From Desulfotomaculum sp. (GTDB lineage: Bacteria > Bacillota > Desulfotomaculia > Desulfotomaculales > Nap2-2B): DNA of 64,000 bases. Under the pieces are notes generated by a model. The model was given only the letters and a program-made list of their open reading frames with translations. It had not been told where the DNA came from and made no database searches. Each line of letters opens with the position of its first letter. Position 1 is the first letter of the stretch. Shown here piece by piece: positions 1-7,347 of the stretch. The stretch spans positions 1 through 64,000 of the forward strand of contig DOTD01000073.1 in assembly GCA_003513005.1 (NCBI GenBank), given 5' to 3'. A program made the position numbers and the translations under genes.

Positions 1-402
1 GAAAAGTCCGGCGGGGGGGCCTCCCTCCGGCACCCCGCCCCCTGGCACTCCCCTGAAGATTTCGTTAATCCGGGAAAGGTGATGTTTGACCCCCGCGCAA
101 AGGGTATAGTCCCCGTCGGCGAACCTCCCCCCCCCCCCTGGTGGACCAATCCCCCCCCGGACACCCCCTGCTGGGAATTTTTCCCCCGCCCCGAACCAAC
201 CCGGCCCCGCCAGCAGCTTCCTGCTTTTTACCAGTTAAACGGCGCCATCTACCTGATCCAATGGGACTATTTTCTTAAAAATGATTCCTTCTACGGACCG
301 CAGACATATGCTTACATAATGCCGAAAGATCGCTCGGTAGATATTGACACCCCGCTGGACTTTGCTCTGGCCGATGTTTTATTGGCGGGTAAGGAGAAGT
401 AG
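1..402 (+). CDS. Acylneuraminate cytidylyltransferase (NeuA/PseF type), C-terminal part, 5' partial
   Basis: The frame is open from base 1 to the stop at 402; the GTG at 79 is probably internal. The last 60 or so residues carry the C-terminal signature of CMP-sialate/pseudaminate synthetases: LPAFYQLNGAIYL, then YIMPKDRSVDIDTPLDF. These enzymes activate nonulosonic acids with CTP for surface glycans. The upstream part also follows the family by eye (HSPEDFVN, then a W-T-N and F-x-RPE pattern) but is distorted by proline runs and long C tracts. This points either to base errors at a contig end or to decay. The N-terminal nucleotide-binding half would lie outside the window. The family call is fairly secure from the C-terminus; whether the gene is intact cannot be judged here. 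Confidence 0.7.
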   Translation, partial: EKSGGGASLRHPAPWHSPEDFVNPGKVMFDPRAKGIVPVGEPPPPPWWTNPPPDTPCWEFFPRPEPTRPRQQLPAFYQLNGAIYLIQWDYFLKNDSFYGPQTYAYIMPKDRSVDIDTPLDFALADVLLAGKEK

Positions 403-557
403 CGTCCCCACTACTCTTGTCTGCGCTCTCCGACCCTATAGGAGCCCTCCTGCCGATTAGCAATACATCCTGCATGGGCGGAAACTCGAATTCGGATAAT
501 CTAAAGAGTAATCTCCGCTGTTCTTATGGACTTTTTTTCTTATTATCCGGCTGCCTG

Positions 558-586
558 TTGACATAAAAAAGGACCTGTTTTATTGT
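558..586 (+). promoter_or_regulatory. Candidate sigma-A promoter for the gamma-carbonic anhydrase-like gene
   Basis: A perfect -35 hexamer TTGACA at 558-563 is followed, after a 17-base spacer, by TATTGT at 581-586. The start codon lies 47 bases further on at 633, behind an AGGGAGG ribosome binding site. Confidence 0.5.
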
Positions 587-632
587 TTTTAAAGGATAGG
601 TTCGTGGATAGCCATTTTTAGGGAGGGATTGG

Positions 633-1178
633 ATGTTCTACAGTTTTGACGGCAGGAAACCGGAAATAGGCAAAGATACATATGTAAGCGAGCATGCCCT
701 GGTAATCGGCAACGTGAAGATTGGGGATAACTGCTACATTGGACATGGAGTAATTATCCGGGGTGACTACGGGAGTATTGAAATAGGGTCAGGAACGGCG
801 GTTGAGGAAGGGGTAATTATCCACGCTCCCCCAAAACAGTCTTGCAAGATTGGTGCACACGTGACTTTAGGCCACGGCGCAGTGGTTCATTCCCAACTGG
901 TGGACGATTACGCCGTAATCGGAATGGGCGCGATAACAAGCATCAGGTCCAAAATAGGCAGGTGGACTATTGTTGCCGAGGGAGCGATAGTCAAGATGGA
1001 GCAGGCAATCCCCGACGGGGTTGTGGTAGCCGGGAATCCGGCCAGAGTAGCACGGAAATTGGCAGAAAAGGATATCGAGCACTGGACATGGGGAAAACAG
1101 CTCTATGTTGATCTGGCGAAAAAATATCTTGCGGAAGGTATGCACGAGGTAAAGCCCGAACAGAAACACGAACCCTAA
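633..1178 (+). CDS. Gamma-carbonic-anhydrase-like hexapeptide-repeat protein
   Basis: This 181-residue protein is built of left-handed beta-helix hexapeptide repeats (for example IGDNCYIGHGVIIRGD) and ends in a C-terminal helix. It keeps three histidines in the positions used for metal binding in gamma-carbonic anhydrases (H64 in IIHAPP, H81 and H86 in LGHGAVVH) and the R43-G-D45 motif of the family. Family members are trimeric cytoplasmic proteins. Some hydrate CO2 and others (PaaY, CaiE) act in CoA-thioester pathways, so the reaction is not certain. The ATG at 633 sits behind AGGGAGG. It appears monocistronic, with trmO convergent downstream. CO2/bicarbonate conversion would fit the Wood-Ljungdahl genes elsewhere in the window, but that link is inference. 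Confidence 0.85.
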   Translation: MFYSFDGRKPEIGKDTYVSEHALVIGNVKIGDNCYIGHGVIIRGDYGSIEIGSGTAVEEGVIIHAPPKQSCKIGAHVTLGHGAVVHSQLVDDYAVIGMGAITSIRSKIGRWTIVAEGAIVKMEQAIPDGVVVAGNPARVARKLAEKDIEHWTWGKQLYVDLAKKYLAEGMHEVKPEQKHEP

Positions 1179-1307
1179 AAAAGAACGCTTATGTGGGTGA
1201 AATACGGTTGGTCAGGCAAATATGCGAGGACCGTCCCTGAGTATATGCAATGCAAGTCAAGAACCGATCCTACTTCTAAAATACGGTCAGCCGTCCCCGT
1301 GTATTTG
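1179..1307. repeat. Intergenic gap with ACCGTCCC-type hairpin sequence
   Basis: The gap carries AGGACCGTCCCTGAG near 1227-1241 and, near 1277-1306, AAATACGG and CCGTGTATTT arms around a GCCGTCCCC core. The same core (G)ACCGTCCC or ACGTCCCC occurs in hairpins at 37034, 40335 and 59234. I read these as copies of a small dispersed palindromic repeat; in this convergent gap they could also act as transcription terminators. Confidence 0.4.
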
Positions 1308-1703
1308 TCAGATGCAGTCGAGATCCGGATAGAAGGGCTTGATGTCCAGAAGATAACTTCCGTCAATCGCATCAAGCCCCTGCACGTGCAGGCAGTTTCC
1401 CTCTCTCTTCAGCAGTTTTACAATACAGATGGCAATCGGGTTGGGTCTGGATGGCGAGCGGCAGGCAAATACGCCTCTAATTTCTGTCCCGTGAGGCGTG
1501 TAGGTCTGCAGTTTTTCGCGGTCCGCCCGGCCGCACCAATAAAGCATAAAAAGATGGCTGAACTGCTCAACGTCCTTTAATCCGTCGGCGAACTCCCCGT
1601 AAATCTCCACAACCGACACTTCGCTGGAATACCGGCCTTGAAAAGGAGCTTCGCTGGAATTTTTATAAGGGGATTGAATTATTCCGATCGGTTTCAGATT
1701 CAA
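1308..1703 (-). CDS. trmO: tRNA (adenine(37)-N6)-methyltransferase TrmO
   Basis: This 131-residue protein has the TrmO/YaeB fold signature: the opening KPIGIIQSPYK, the central FSHLFMLYW segment, and RSPSRPNPIAICIVKLL, the SAM-binding motif of the family. TrmO methylates N6 of t6A at position 37 of threonine tRNAs using SAM. The length fits the short bacterial and archaeal versions, which lack the C-terminal extension of the E. coli enzyme. The start is a TTG with GAAGGTG about 6 bases upstream. No ATG or GTG in this frame gives a better start. It is convergent with the carbonic-anhydrase-like gene across a 129-base gap that holds hairpin-like repeats. Confidence 0.85.
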   Translation of the reverse strand: MNLKPIGIIQSPYKNSSEAPFQGRYSSEVSVVEIYGEFADGLKDVEQFSHLFMLYWCGRADREKLQTYTPHGTEIRGVFACRSPSRPNPIAICIVKLLKREGNCLHVQGLDAIDGSYLLDIKPFYPDLDCI

Positions 1704-1995
1704 ATTTGCACCTTCATAAAAGCCTTAACCCCGGGTTTTAAAGCTTTCCCGGGACACTCCGGCAATGTCATTTAAGAAACCCTTCGAAAACACGTAACAG
1801 CTCTCGTTTACAACAAAACATTATTTAGTATATTATTGTGCATGTCAAGGATTTTCAATTATTTGAATTATTCATTTTGGCTTGCTGAAGTACTCTTAAT
1901 AAAGCTTCGCGTCAAGAAGGAATTCATCTCTAACTTGACGAAGGTAAGATTAATCGGACAGTATTTTGGCATTATCTGACAAAGGATGGATGCAG

Positions 1996-4900
1996 ATGTT
2001 TAAGAGAATAAGGAAAAGGGATAACCGGATTGTCAAATTTGACGCCCAGAAAATCACCGGCGCGATAGCCAAGGCTGGCAAAGCGACTGGAGAATTTGAT
2101 GAAAAAATAGCCAGAATGATAACTTTAAAGGTCCTCAGCCTCGCAGAACAGCTTATCCCCAGAAAGACACCGACCGTTGAAGAGATCCAGGATATAGTGG
2201 AAGAGGTCCTGCTCTCCTCCCCTTACCGGAAAACGGCCAAAGCGTACATTATTTACCGCGAGCAGCATGCCAGGATAAGGGATATCGTTGGCAAATCCAA
2301 TGTGGACCTGGTCGACCAGTATCTCCAGAAACTGGACTGGCAGATTAATGAAAACTCCAACATGGCCTTTTCCCTGCAGGGTTTAAATAACTACATCTCG
2401 TCAGAAATCAGCCAAATATACTGGCTCAATAAAATTTACCCCACGGAAATAAGAGAAGCCCATATAAGCGGCGATTTTCACGTTCATGATTTAAACATAC
2501 TCAGCGTTTACTGCGTGGGATGGGATCTTTTCGACCTGCTGGCTGAGGGATTCAAGGGGGTTCCCGGCAAAGTGGAGAGCAAACCCGCCAAGCACTTCCG
2601 GAGCGCTCTTGGCCAAATCGTCAACTTTTTCTATACCCTCCAGGGGGAAGCCGCCGGCGCCCAAGCATTCTCAAACCTGGACACACTTTTAAGCCCTTTC
2701 ATCAGGTATGACGGATTGAGCTATACTGAGGTCAAACAGGCGCTGCAGGAGTTCATCTTCAATATAAATGTGCCTACCAGGGTGGGTTTTCAATGCCTTT
2801 CCGAGGATACCGAAATTCTTACACCTGACGGATGGGCGGGATACGAGGACATCAAGGTCGGACAACTGATTAAGACATTCAATATACAAACCGGCTCCCT
2901 TGAAGACCAGCCGGTTAAAAATATGTTTTCAAAACCGTATACCGGAAAGATGTATAACCTCAAGAACAGGATTCAAGATCAACTAATTTCGCCGGGACAC
3001 CGGGTAGTCAGAAGAAAATTCAACACAAACGAAGCTTTTGTCCTTGAAGAAATTGAAAAGGTTGTCACTTATAAATCGCCGGTGATTATCCCGATTACTG
3101 GCAAAAATACCAACCCGGATAAAGACATATCAGACGATGAAATCCGCCTGCTTGCCTGGATAATAGCCGAGGGGTCGAAGGAAAGCTATACCAGGCGCCG
3201 GCATTCTCATCGGATCACGATCTACCAGTCAAGAACCAAAAGCCCCCAAAATTATAATGAAATTACAGGCTTACTTGATCGGATGGAACTCACCTACAGC
3301 AACAGAGAATCCGTTCCAGCCCTAGGGACGTCATCTCAAATGATCCGGCTAAACGCCGAATCCTCCCAGAAACTTCTGGACAGCCTTTTTAAGACCCGGC
3401 AAACTGTAAAGTTCATTCCGAACATTCTTAAAAACATGAGCTGTAGGCAGGCCAGGCTGTTTCTGGATACATACCTGAAGGCAGACGGCCATGAAGGTTC
3501 AAAGATCACCACTACTAATATAGAAATACTGAATGGGTTACAGCAGTTAACCGTCGATGCTGAGTACGGCTTCACCGTAGGAACGCGGAATCCGACCATC
3601 GGTAAGAGGACGCTGTATATCCTGAGGCTAATTGACCATCAGGATACCTATATCCAAACTATAGAAAAGATTGATTACTCCGGGGTGATCTGGTGCCCCA
3701 GCACAGTGAATGAGACCGTAATTGCCAGAAGGAACGGTAAGGTTTTTATAACCGGAAACACGCCTTTTACCAATGTAACCCTTGATCTCACAGTACCAGA
3801 ATATTTCTTGAACCAGCCGGTAATCATCGGCGGAAAAATGCAGGATGACACCTACAAAGACTTCCAGAAGGAAATGGACATGTTCAACAAAGCCTTCATG
3901 GGGGTAATGCTTGAAGGTGACGCCAGGGGAAGGGTGTTTACTTTCCCGATCCCCACCTATAATATCAGCAAGGATTTTAACTGGGACAACACGGATTTAG
4001 ATATTCTCTGGGAAGTTACTGCCAAGTATGGTGTTCCCTACTTTTCCAATTTTATAAATTCCGATATGAATCCGGAAGACGCAAGAAGCATGTGCTGCCG
4101 GCTGCGCATAGACAACAGGTCCCTGGAGAAAAAGGGCGGCGGCCTTTTCGGCTCCAACCCGCTTACCGGTTCCATCGGAGTTGTAACATTAAACATGCCC
4201 AGGCTGGCTTTCCTGTCCAAAGACGAGCATGAATTCTTCGAAAGGCTCGAACCCCTGATGGTCATGGCCAAGCAGGCGCTGGAAATGAAAAGAAAGGTCC
4301 TGGAAAGACTGACCGAGGGCAACCTTTACCCCTACGCAAAGTATTACCTCAGAAATATCAAAGAACACCTTGGATCCTACTGGAAAAACCATTTCTCGAC
4401 TATCGGTCTGATTGGCATGAACGAGGCCTGCCTGAACCTGCTGGGAAAGAGCATCGCCAGCCCCGCCGGGCAAAAATTTTCTTGTCTGGTGCTTGACTTT
4501 ATGAGAAGCAAGCTTATTGAATTTCAGCAGGAAACGCAAAACAACTACAACCTGGAAGCAACACCCGCCGAGGGGACCAGCTACCGCCTGGCCAGAAAAG
4601 ACAAGGATAAATTCCCTCAGCTAATGTGCGCAAATGAGGACAGCTTCATCAACGGCGGCGAGCCCTTCTATACCAACTCGACCCAACTGCCGGTTAATTA
4701 TACCGACGATGTATTTGAAGCCCTTGACCTTCAGGATGAAATTCAGTCGAAGTATACAGGAGGAACCGTCCTGCATATTTTTGCCGGCGAACGTGTCGAA
4801 GACCCTGCTGTTGTAAAAAAATTAATCCGCAAAATATGCGAAAATTATCATGTTCCCTATTTTACATTTACACCTGTCTTCAGCGTCTGCCCCTCACACG

Positions 4901-5049
4901 GTTACCTTTCCGGGGAACAGGAAAATTGCCCGGAATGCGGTACGCAGTGTGAAATTTACTCCCGCGTTGTCGGCTACCTGCGGCCTTTAAAACAGTGGAA
5001 CAAGGGGAAGCAGGAGGAATTCGCCCTGCGAAAGACTTTCAAGGTGTAA
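1996..5049 (+). CDS. nrdD: Anaerobic ribonucleoside-triphosphate reductase, interrupted by an intein
   Basis: This is the class III (glycyl radical) reductase that makes dNTPs from NTPs without oxygen. The 1017-residue reading has an N-terminal ATP-cone (FKRIRKRDNRIVKFD onward, about residues 1-90), the catalytic barrel with the conserved GFQ/TPFTN segment, and a C-terminal zinc site (CPSHGYL, then CPECGTQCE). RVVGYLRP follows the zinc site, and its glycine is the predicted radical site. A 322-residue intein (residues 267-588) splits GFQ from TPFTN; without it the extein is 695 residues, normal for the family. I chose the ATG at 1996 because AAAGGA lies 10 bases upstream and the ATP-cone starts there. 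ATG 1990 or TTG 1966 are alternatives. nrdG follows after 3 bases. Confidence 0.95.
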   Translation: MFKRIRKRDNRIVKFDAQKITGAIAKAGKATGEFDEKIARMITLKVLSLAEQLIPRKTPTVEEIQDIVEEVLLSSPYRKTAKAYIIYREQHARIRDIVGKSNVDLVDQYLQKLDWQINENSNMAFSLQGLNNYISSEISQIYWLNKIYPTEIREAHISGDFHVHDLNILSVYCVGWDLFDLLAEGFKGVPGKVESKPAKHFRSALGQIVNFFYTLQGEAAGAQAFSNLDTLLSPFIRYDGLSYTEVKQALQEFIFNINVPTRVGFQCLSEDTEILTPDGWAGYEDIKVGQLIKTFNIQTGSLEDQPVKNMFSKPYTGKMYNLKNRIQDQLISPGHRVVRRKFNTNEAFVLEEIEKVVTYKSPVIIPITGKNTNPDKDISDDEIRLLAWIIAEGSKESYTRRRHSHRITIYQSRTKSPQNYNEITGLLDRMELTYSNRESVPALGTSSQMIRLNAESSQKLLDSLFKTRQTVKFIPNILKNMSCRQARLFLDTYLKADGHEGSKITTTNIEILNGLQQLTVDAEYGFTVGTRNPTIGKRTLYILRLIDHQDTYIQTIEKIDYSGVIWCPSTVNETVIARRNGKVFITGNTPFTNVTLDLTVPEYFLNQPVIIGGKMQDDTYKDFQKEMDMFNKAFMGVMLEGDARGRVFTFPIPTYNISKDFNWDNTDLDILWEVTAKYGVPYFSNFINSDMNPEDARSMCCRLRIDNRSLEKKGGGLFGSNPLTGSIGVVTLNMPRLAFLSKDEHEFFERLEPLMVMAKQALEMKRKVLERLTEGNLYPYAKYYLRNIKEHLGSYWKNHFSTIGLIGMNEACLNLLGKSIASPAGQKFSCLVLDFMRSKLIEFQQETQNNYNLEATPAEGTSYRLARKDKDKFPQLMCANEDSFINGGEPFYTNSTQLPVNYTDDVFEALDLQDEIQSKYTGGTVLHIFAGERVEDPAVVKKLIRKICENYHVPYFTFTPVFSVCPSHGYLSGEQENCPECGTQCEIYSRVVGYLRPLKQWNKGKQEEFALRKTFKV
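2794..3759 (+). other. In-frame intein with LAGLIDADG-type homing endonuclease, within nrdD
   Basis: The element starts with Cys (codon 2794-2796, CLSEDTEILTPDGW, splicing block A). It has a block-B-like ISPGHRV with the expected His, and ends VIARRNGKVFITGN with the terminal Asn at 3757-3759. The first residue after the intein is Thr. Two endonuclease core helices are visible: RLLAWIIAEGS and FLDTYLKADGHEG. The penultimate residue is Gly rather than the common His; this is a known variant, so splicing is still expected. Removal joins GFQ to TPFTN, the unbroken NrdD active-site segment. Confidence 0.93.
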
Positions 5050-5052
5050 TAT

Positions 5053-5742
5053 ATGTTAATCGGAGGCTATACAAGGTTTTCCCTGATTGAATATCCCGGC
5101 CGGATCTGTGCCGTGATTTTCACAAAGGGGTGTAACTTTAAATGCCCCTACTGCCACAATCCGGAACTTGTCAAATCCGATCCCCGCCAGACCCCTGCTT
5201 TGGAACTTGAAGTATTGGATTTCCTTAAAAGGCGGCAGGGGAAACTCGACGGGGTTGTCGTTACCGGCGGCGAGCCCACAATTCAGGCAAATCTTATACC
5301 TTTCCTGGAAAAGATAAAAAAAATCGGCTATCCGGTCAAACTAAACACCAACGGAAGCCTGCCTTCTGTTTTAAAAAATATCATCAGCCTTGAACTGGTG
5401 GATTATGTGGCAATGGATATTAAAGCGCCTTTTGATAAATACTGCAGCGTCACAAATTCTCTGGTCGACCTGAAAAAAATCCTGCAGAGCATCAGTCTAA
5501 TCATCAATTCGAGGTTGGATTACGAATTCCGGACAACTCTTGTAAAATCTTTACTTACCCCGGAAGATATTTTGGAAATATCGAAGACAATTAAAGGAGC
5601 AAAGCTTTATATCCTGCAAAAATTTGTTCCTTCAAAACTATTGGATCCGAAATTCCTCAAGGAAGAAACATACAACGATGAAGAACTTATTAATATAGCG
5701 AAGCAGCTTGAAGAGTTTGTAGAAAAGTGCATGGTGCGCTAA
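5053..5742 (+). CDS. nrdG: Anaerobic ribonucleotide reductase activating protein, radical SAM
   Basis: NrdG uses SAM and a [4Fe-4S] cluster to place the glycyl radical on NrdD. The cluster motif C-x3-C-x2-C is at C27, C31 and C34 (KGCNFKCPYCHNPEL), followed by the VVTGGEPT segment typical of radical SAM barrels. At 229 residues it belongs to the longer NrdG2-like group rather than the 154-residue E. coli type. The gene begins 3 bases after the nrdD stop and AAGGTG at the end of nrdD can serve as its ribosome binding site, so the two are translationally linked. Confidence 0.92.
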   Translation: MLIGGYTRFSLIEYPGRICAVIFTKGCNFKCPYCHNPELVKSDPRQTPALELEVLDFLKRRQGKLDGVVVTGGEPTIQANLIPFLEKIKKIGYPVKLNTNGSLPSVLKNIISLELVDYVAMDIKAPFDKYCSVTNSLVDLKKILQSISLIINSRLDYEFRTTLVKSLLTPEDILEISKTIKGAKLYILQKFVPSKLLDPKFLKEETYNDEELINIAKQLEEFVEKCMVR

Positions 5743-5781
5743 AGCTGAAGCAACAAGGAAAGCCCTTTTTCAAGCTCCTTA

Positions 5782-6066
5782 TCAAACCCAGATGTTTTTA
5801 ATATAGCGCTTGAGTTTTTGTTTCCCGCCCGCCGGGATCATAATTGTTTTTGAGCCTTTACGGATTATTTTTTCTTTTTCCAGCTCCTTAAGCACATTAG
5901 TAATCAAATATTTTGTAAGTGTCATGGCCGAAACTCCGTAAACCTTCCTGTTTAAAACCAGGGAAATTACTCCTCCGAAGATGCTGCCTTTCTCAGCATA
6001 AAAAACTATTTTTCTTTCACCGTCTTCCCCGTAATAGGACAGGCATACTTCACCTTCAACAATCAT
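5782..6066 (-). pseudogene. Crp/Fnr-family regulator remnant, internally deleted
   Basis: The first half (GEVCLSYYGEDGERKIVFYAEKG) matches the beta-roll of the cyclic-nucleotide-binding domain of Crp/Fnr regulators. The second half (MTLTKYLITNVLKELEKEKII) matches the end of their winged-helix DNA-binding domain. The normal protein is about 220 residues; this frame has 94. The end of the beta roll, the dimer helix and the first part of the HTH domain are missing at about residue 45, and the start of the sensor domain is absent too. I infer a deletion relic that probably does not regulate, although the frame is still open. It lies just downstream of the polysaccharide locus. Confidence 0.6.
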
Positions 6067-6081
6067 TCAAGAAATGAGACA

Positions 6082-7251
6082 TTACCCGGATGCGCTTTCC
6101 AATACACGGGCCACCATTTCGGCTGTATTCCGCCAGGTAAATCGCTCACGCACAATTCTGGCCCCGCGGGAACCGGCATTTTCCAGCTCCTGCCGGTTTT
6201 GATAACACCAAATAATCTTGTCGGCCAACTGGGATTTGTCGTCTGGCTTAAAGAGAAAACCACATTTATTTTCTTCAATTATTTCTCTGACCCCTTCCAC
6301 GTCAGCCGCGAGTACGGGCTTTCCGCAAGCCAGGTATTCATATATTTTAATCGGCGACAGCCCGCAGATATTGTTTCTTTCTCTCGTAAACGGGGCTACA
6401 GCGAGATCAAACGTGTTTATCCATTCCGGAACTTTTTCATAATCTACCCGGCCGGTAAAATGTACAATATCATGCAAACCCAGGCCGGCTGCTTTCTCTT
6501 TTATCTTTTCTTCCAACTCTCCGTCCCCTACCAGTAGGTATTTAATATCCGCAAAACCTGCTTCTTTTATCTGATAAGCGGCGTCAATCAACAGATCCAA
6601 TCCCTGCCAGGGAGCAAAAGTTCCGACAAAACCCACGTAAAAACTATTTTCGTCCACCTTTAAGGATTGCCGGCATACCGCTTGCTCCATAGCGTAAAAG
6701 AGACCAGTATTAGCCCCGTTGGGGATCACCGTTAGTTTCGCCTCGTCAACCGCATACTTACGGGCAATTTCGCGTTTTATACCTTCCGTAACGCAAATAA
6801 TTCCTGCAGCCAGGTGAATGTTAACATATTCCGCCAATGTCAGAATTTTTATAAGGAGATCGCTAAAACCGCGGTACCGGTAATCTTCACCGACAAGTCC
6901 ATTTTTCTCAATTATATACGGTATTCTAAACAAAGCAGCAAGGATCGGCGAAGTTACGTTCAATAGATCCTGACGGAAGTAGATAATGTGCGGTTTGAAC
7001 TTTATTATAAAAGCAAATAAAAAAAAGGGGTGCAAAATTTCGTAGAAGATATACGACAGGAAATTCTTTTTAAATGTCGGTATGTAACGGACTGTTTGAA
7101 GGTCTTCATTTTTCTGGCGCGGCTGGTAGCCCGGCAATAGTATAAGCAGTTCATTGCCTGCATTCGCCAGGTTAATTGCTACCTCAATAAAATGTGTCTT
7201 GCCGGCGCCTTTTTTACGCATGTCCTCACAAGACATGTAAATAATTCTCAT
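6082..7251 (-). CDS. Glycosyltransferase family 4 protein
   Basis: This 389-residue protein has the two Rossmann-like halves of GT-B enzymes. The C-terminal half carries the nucleotide-sugar-binding pattern (VGFVGTFAPWQGLD, YLLVGDGELEEKIKE) and the GLSPIKIYEYLACGKPVLA segment with its donor-binding glutamates. It should transfer an activated sugar to a surface glycan intermediate at the cytoplasmic membrane face; donor and acceptor are unknown. I chose the ATG at 7251 (MRIIYMSCED) because AAAGGA lies 7 bases upstream; the frame extends further to 7299 only by running into duplicated DNA. It is the last gene of the polysaccharide locus. Its 5' end is partly duplicated at about 9039-9131. Confidence 0.85.
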   Translation of the reverse strand: MRIIYMSCEDMRKKGAGKTHFIEVAINLANAGNELLILLPGYQPRQKNEDLQTVRYIPTFKKNFLSYIFYEILHPFFLFAFIIKFKPHIIYFRQDLLNVTSPILAALFRIPYIIEKNGLVGEDYRYRGFSDLLIKILTLAEYVNIHLAAGIICVTEGIKREIARKYAVDEAKLTVIPNGANTGLFYAMEQAVCRQSLKVDENSFYVGFVGTFAPWQGLDLLIDAAYQIKEAGFADIKYLLVGDGELEEKIKEKAAGLGLHDIVHFTGRVDYEKVPEWINTFDLAVAPFTRERNNICGLSPIKIYEYLACGKPVLAADVEGVREIIEENKCGFLFKPDDKSQLADKIIWCYQNRQELENAGSRGARIVRERFTWRNTAEMVARVLESASG

Positions 7252-7269
7252 AGGTTTTCCTTTGAGCAA
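7175..7269. repeat. Direct repeat, copy 1 (5' end of the 6082-7251 glycosyltransferase gene)
   Basis: About 95 bases covering the first codons of the glycosyltransferase gene and its ribosome binding site recur, with roughly 80% identity by eye, at 9039-9131 on the other side of the FN3 protein gene. The best-kept stretch is CAAGACATGTAAATAATTCT (plus strand). Confidence 0.8.
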
Positions 7270-7282
7270 TGATAGTAAGACC

Positions 7283-7299
7283 GGCGCCGGATATGTCAC
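7283..7299. repeat. 17-bp exact direct repeat, copy 1
   Basis: GGCGCCGGATATGTCAC at 7283-7299 is repeated exactly at 7352-7368, where it encodes the C-terminal VTYPAP of the FN3 protein. The copy at 7283 lies between that gene and the glycosyltransferase and looks like a recombination scar. Confidence 0.8.
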
Positions 7300-7347
7300 T
7301 TTTCCGCCGCTCGTTGCATTTCTAGAAGCAGCCGGATAGCTTTTTAA

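Noticed and set aside
1811..1850. Possible NrdR box upstream of nrdD (TAGTATATTATTGTG)
   Set aside because: Only one weak half-match to the NrdR consensus palindrome, and no second box at the usual spacing.
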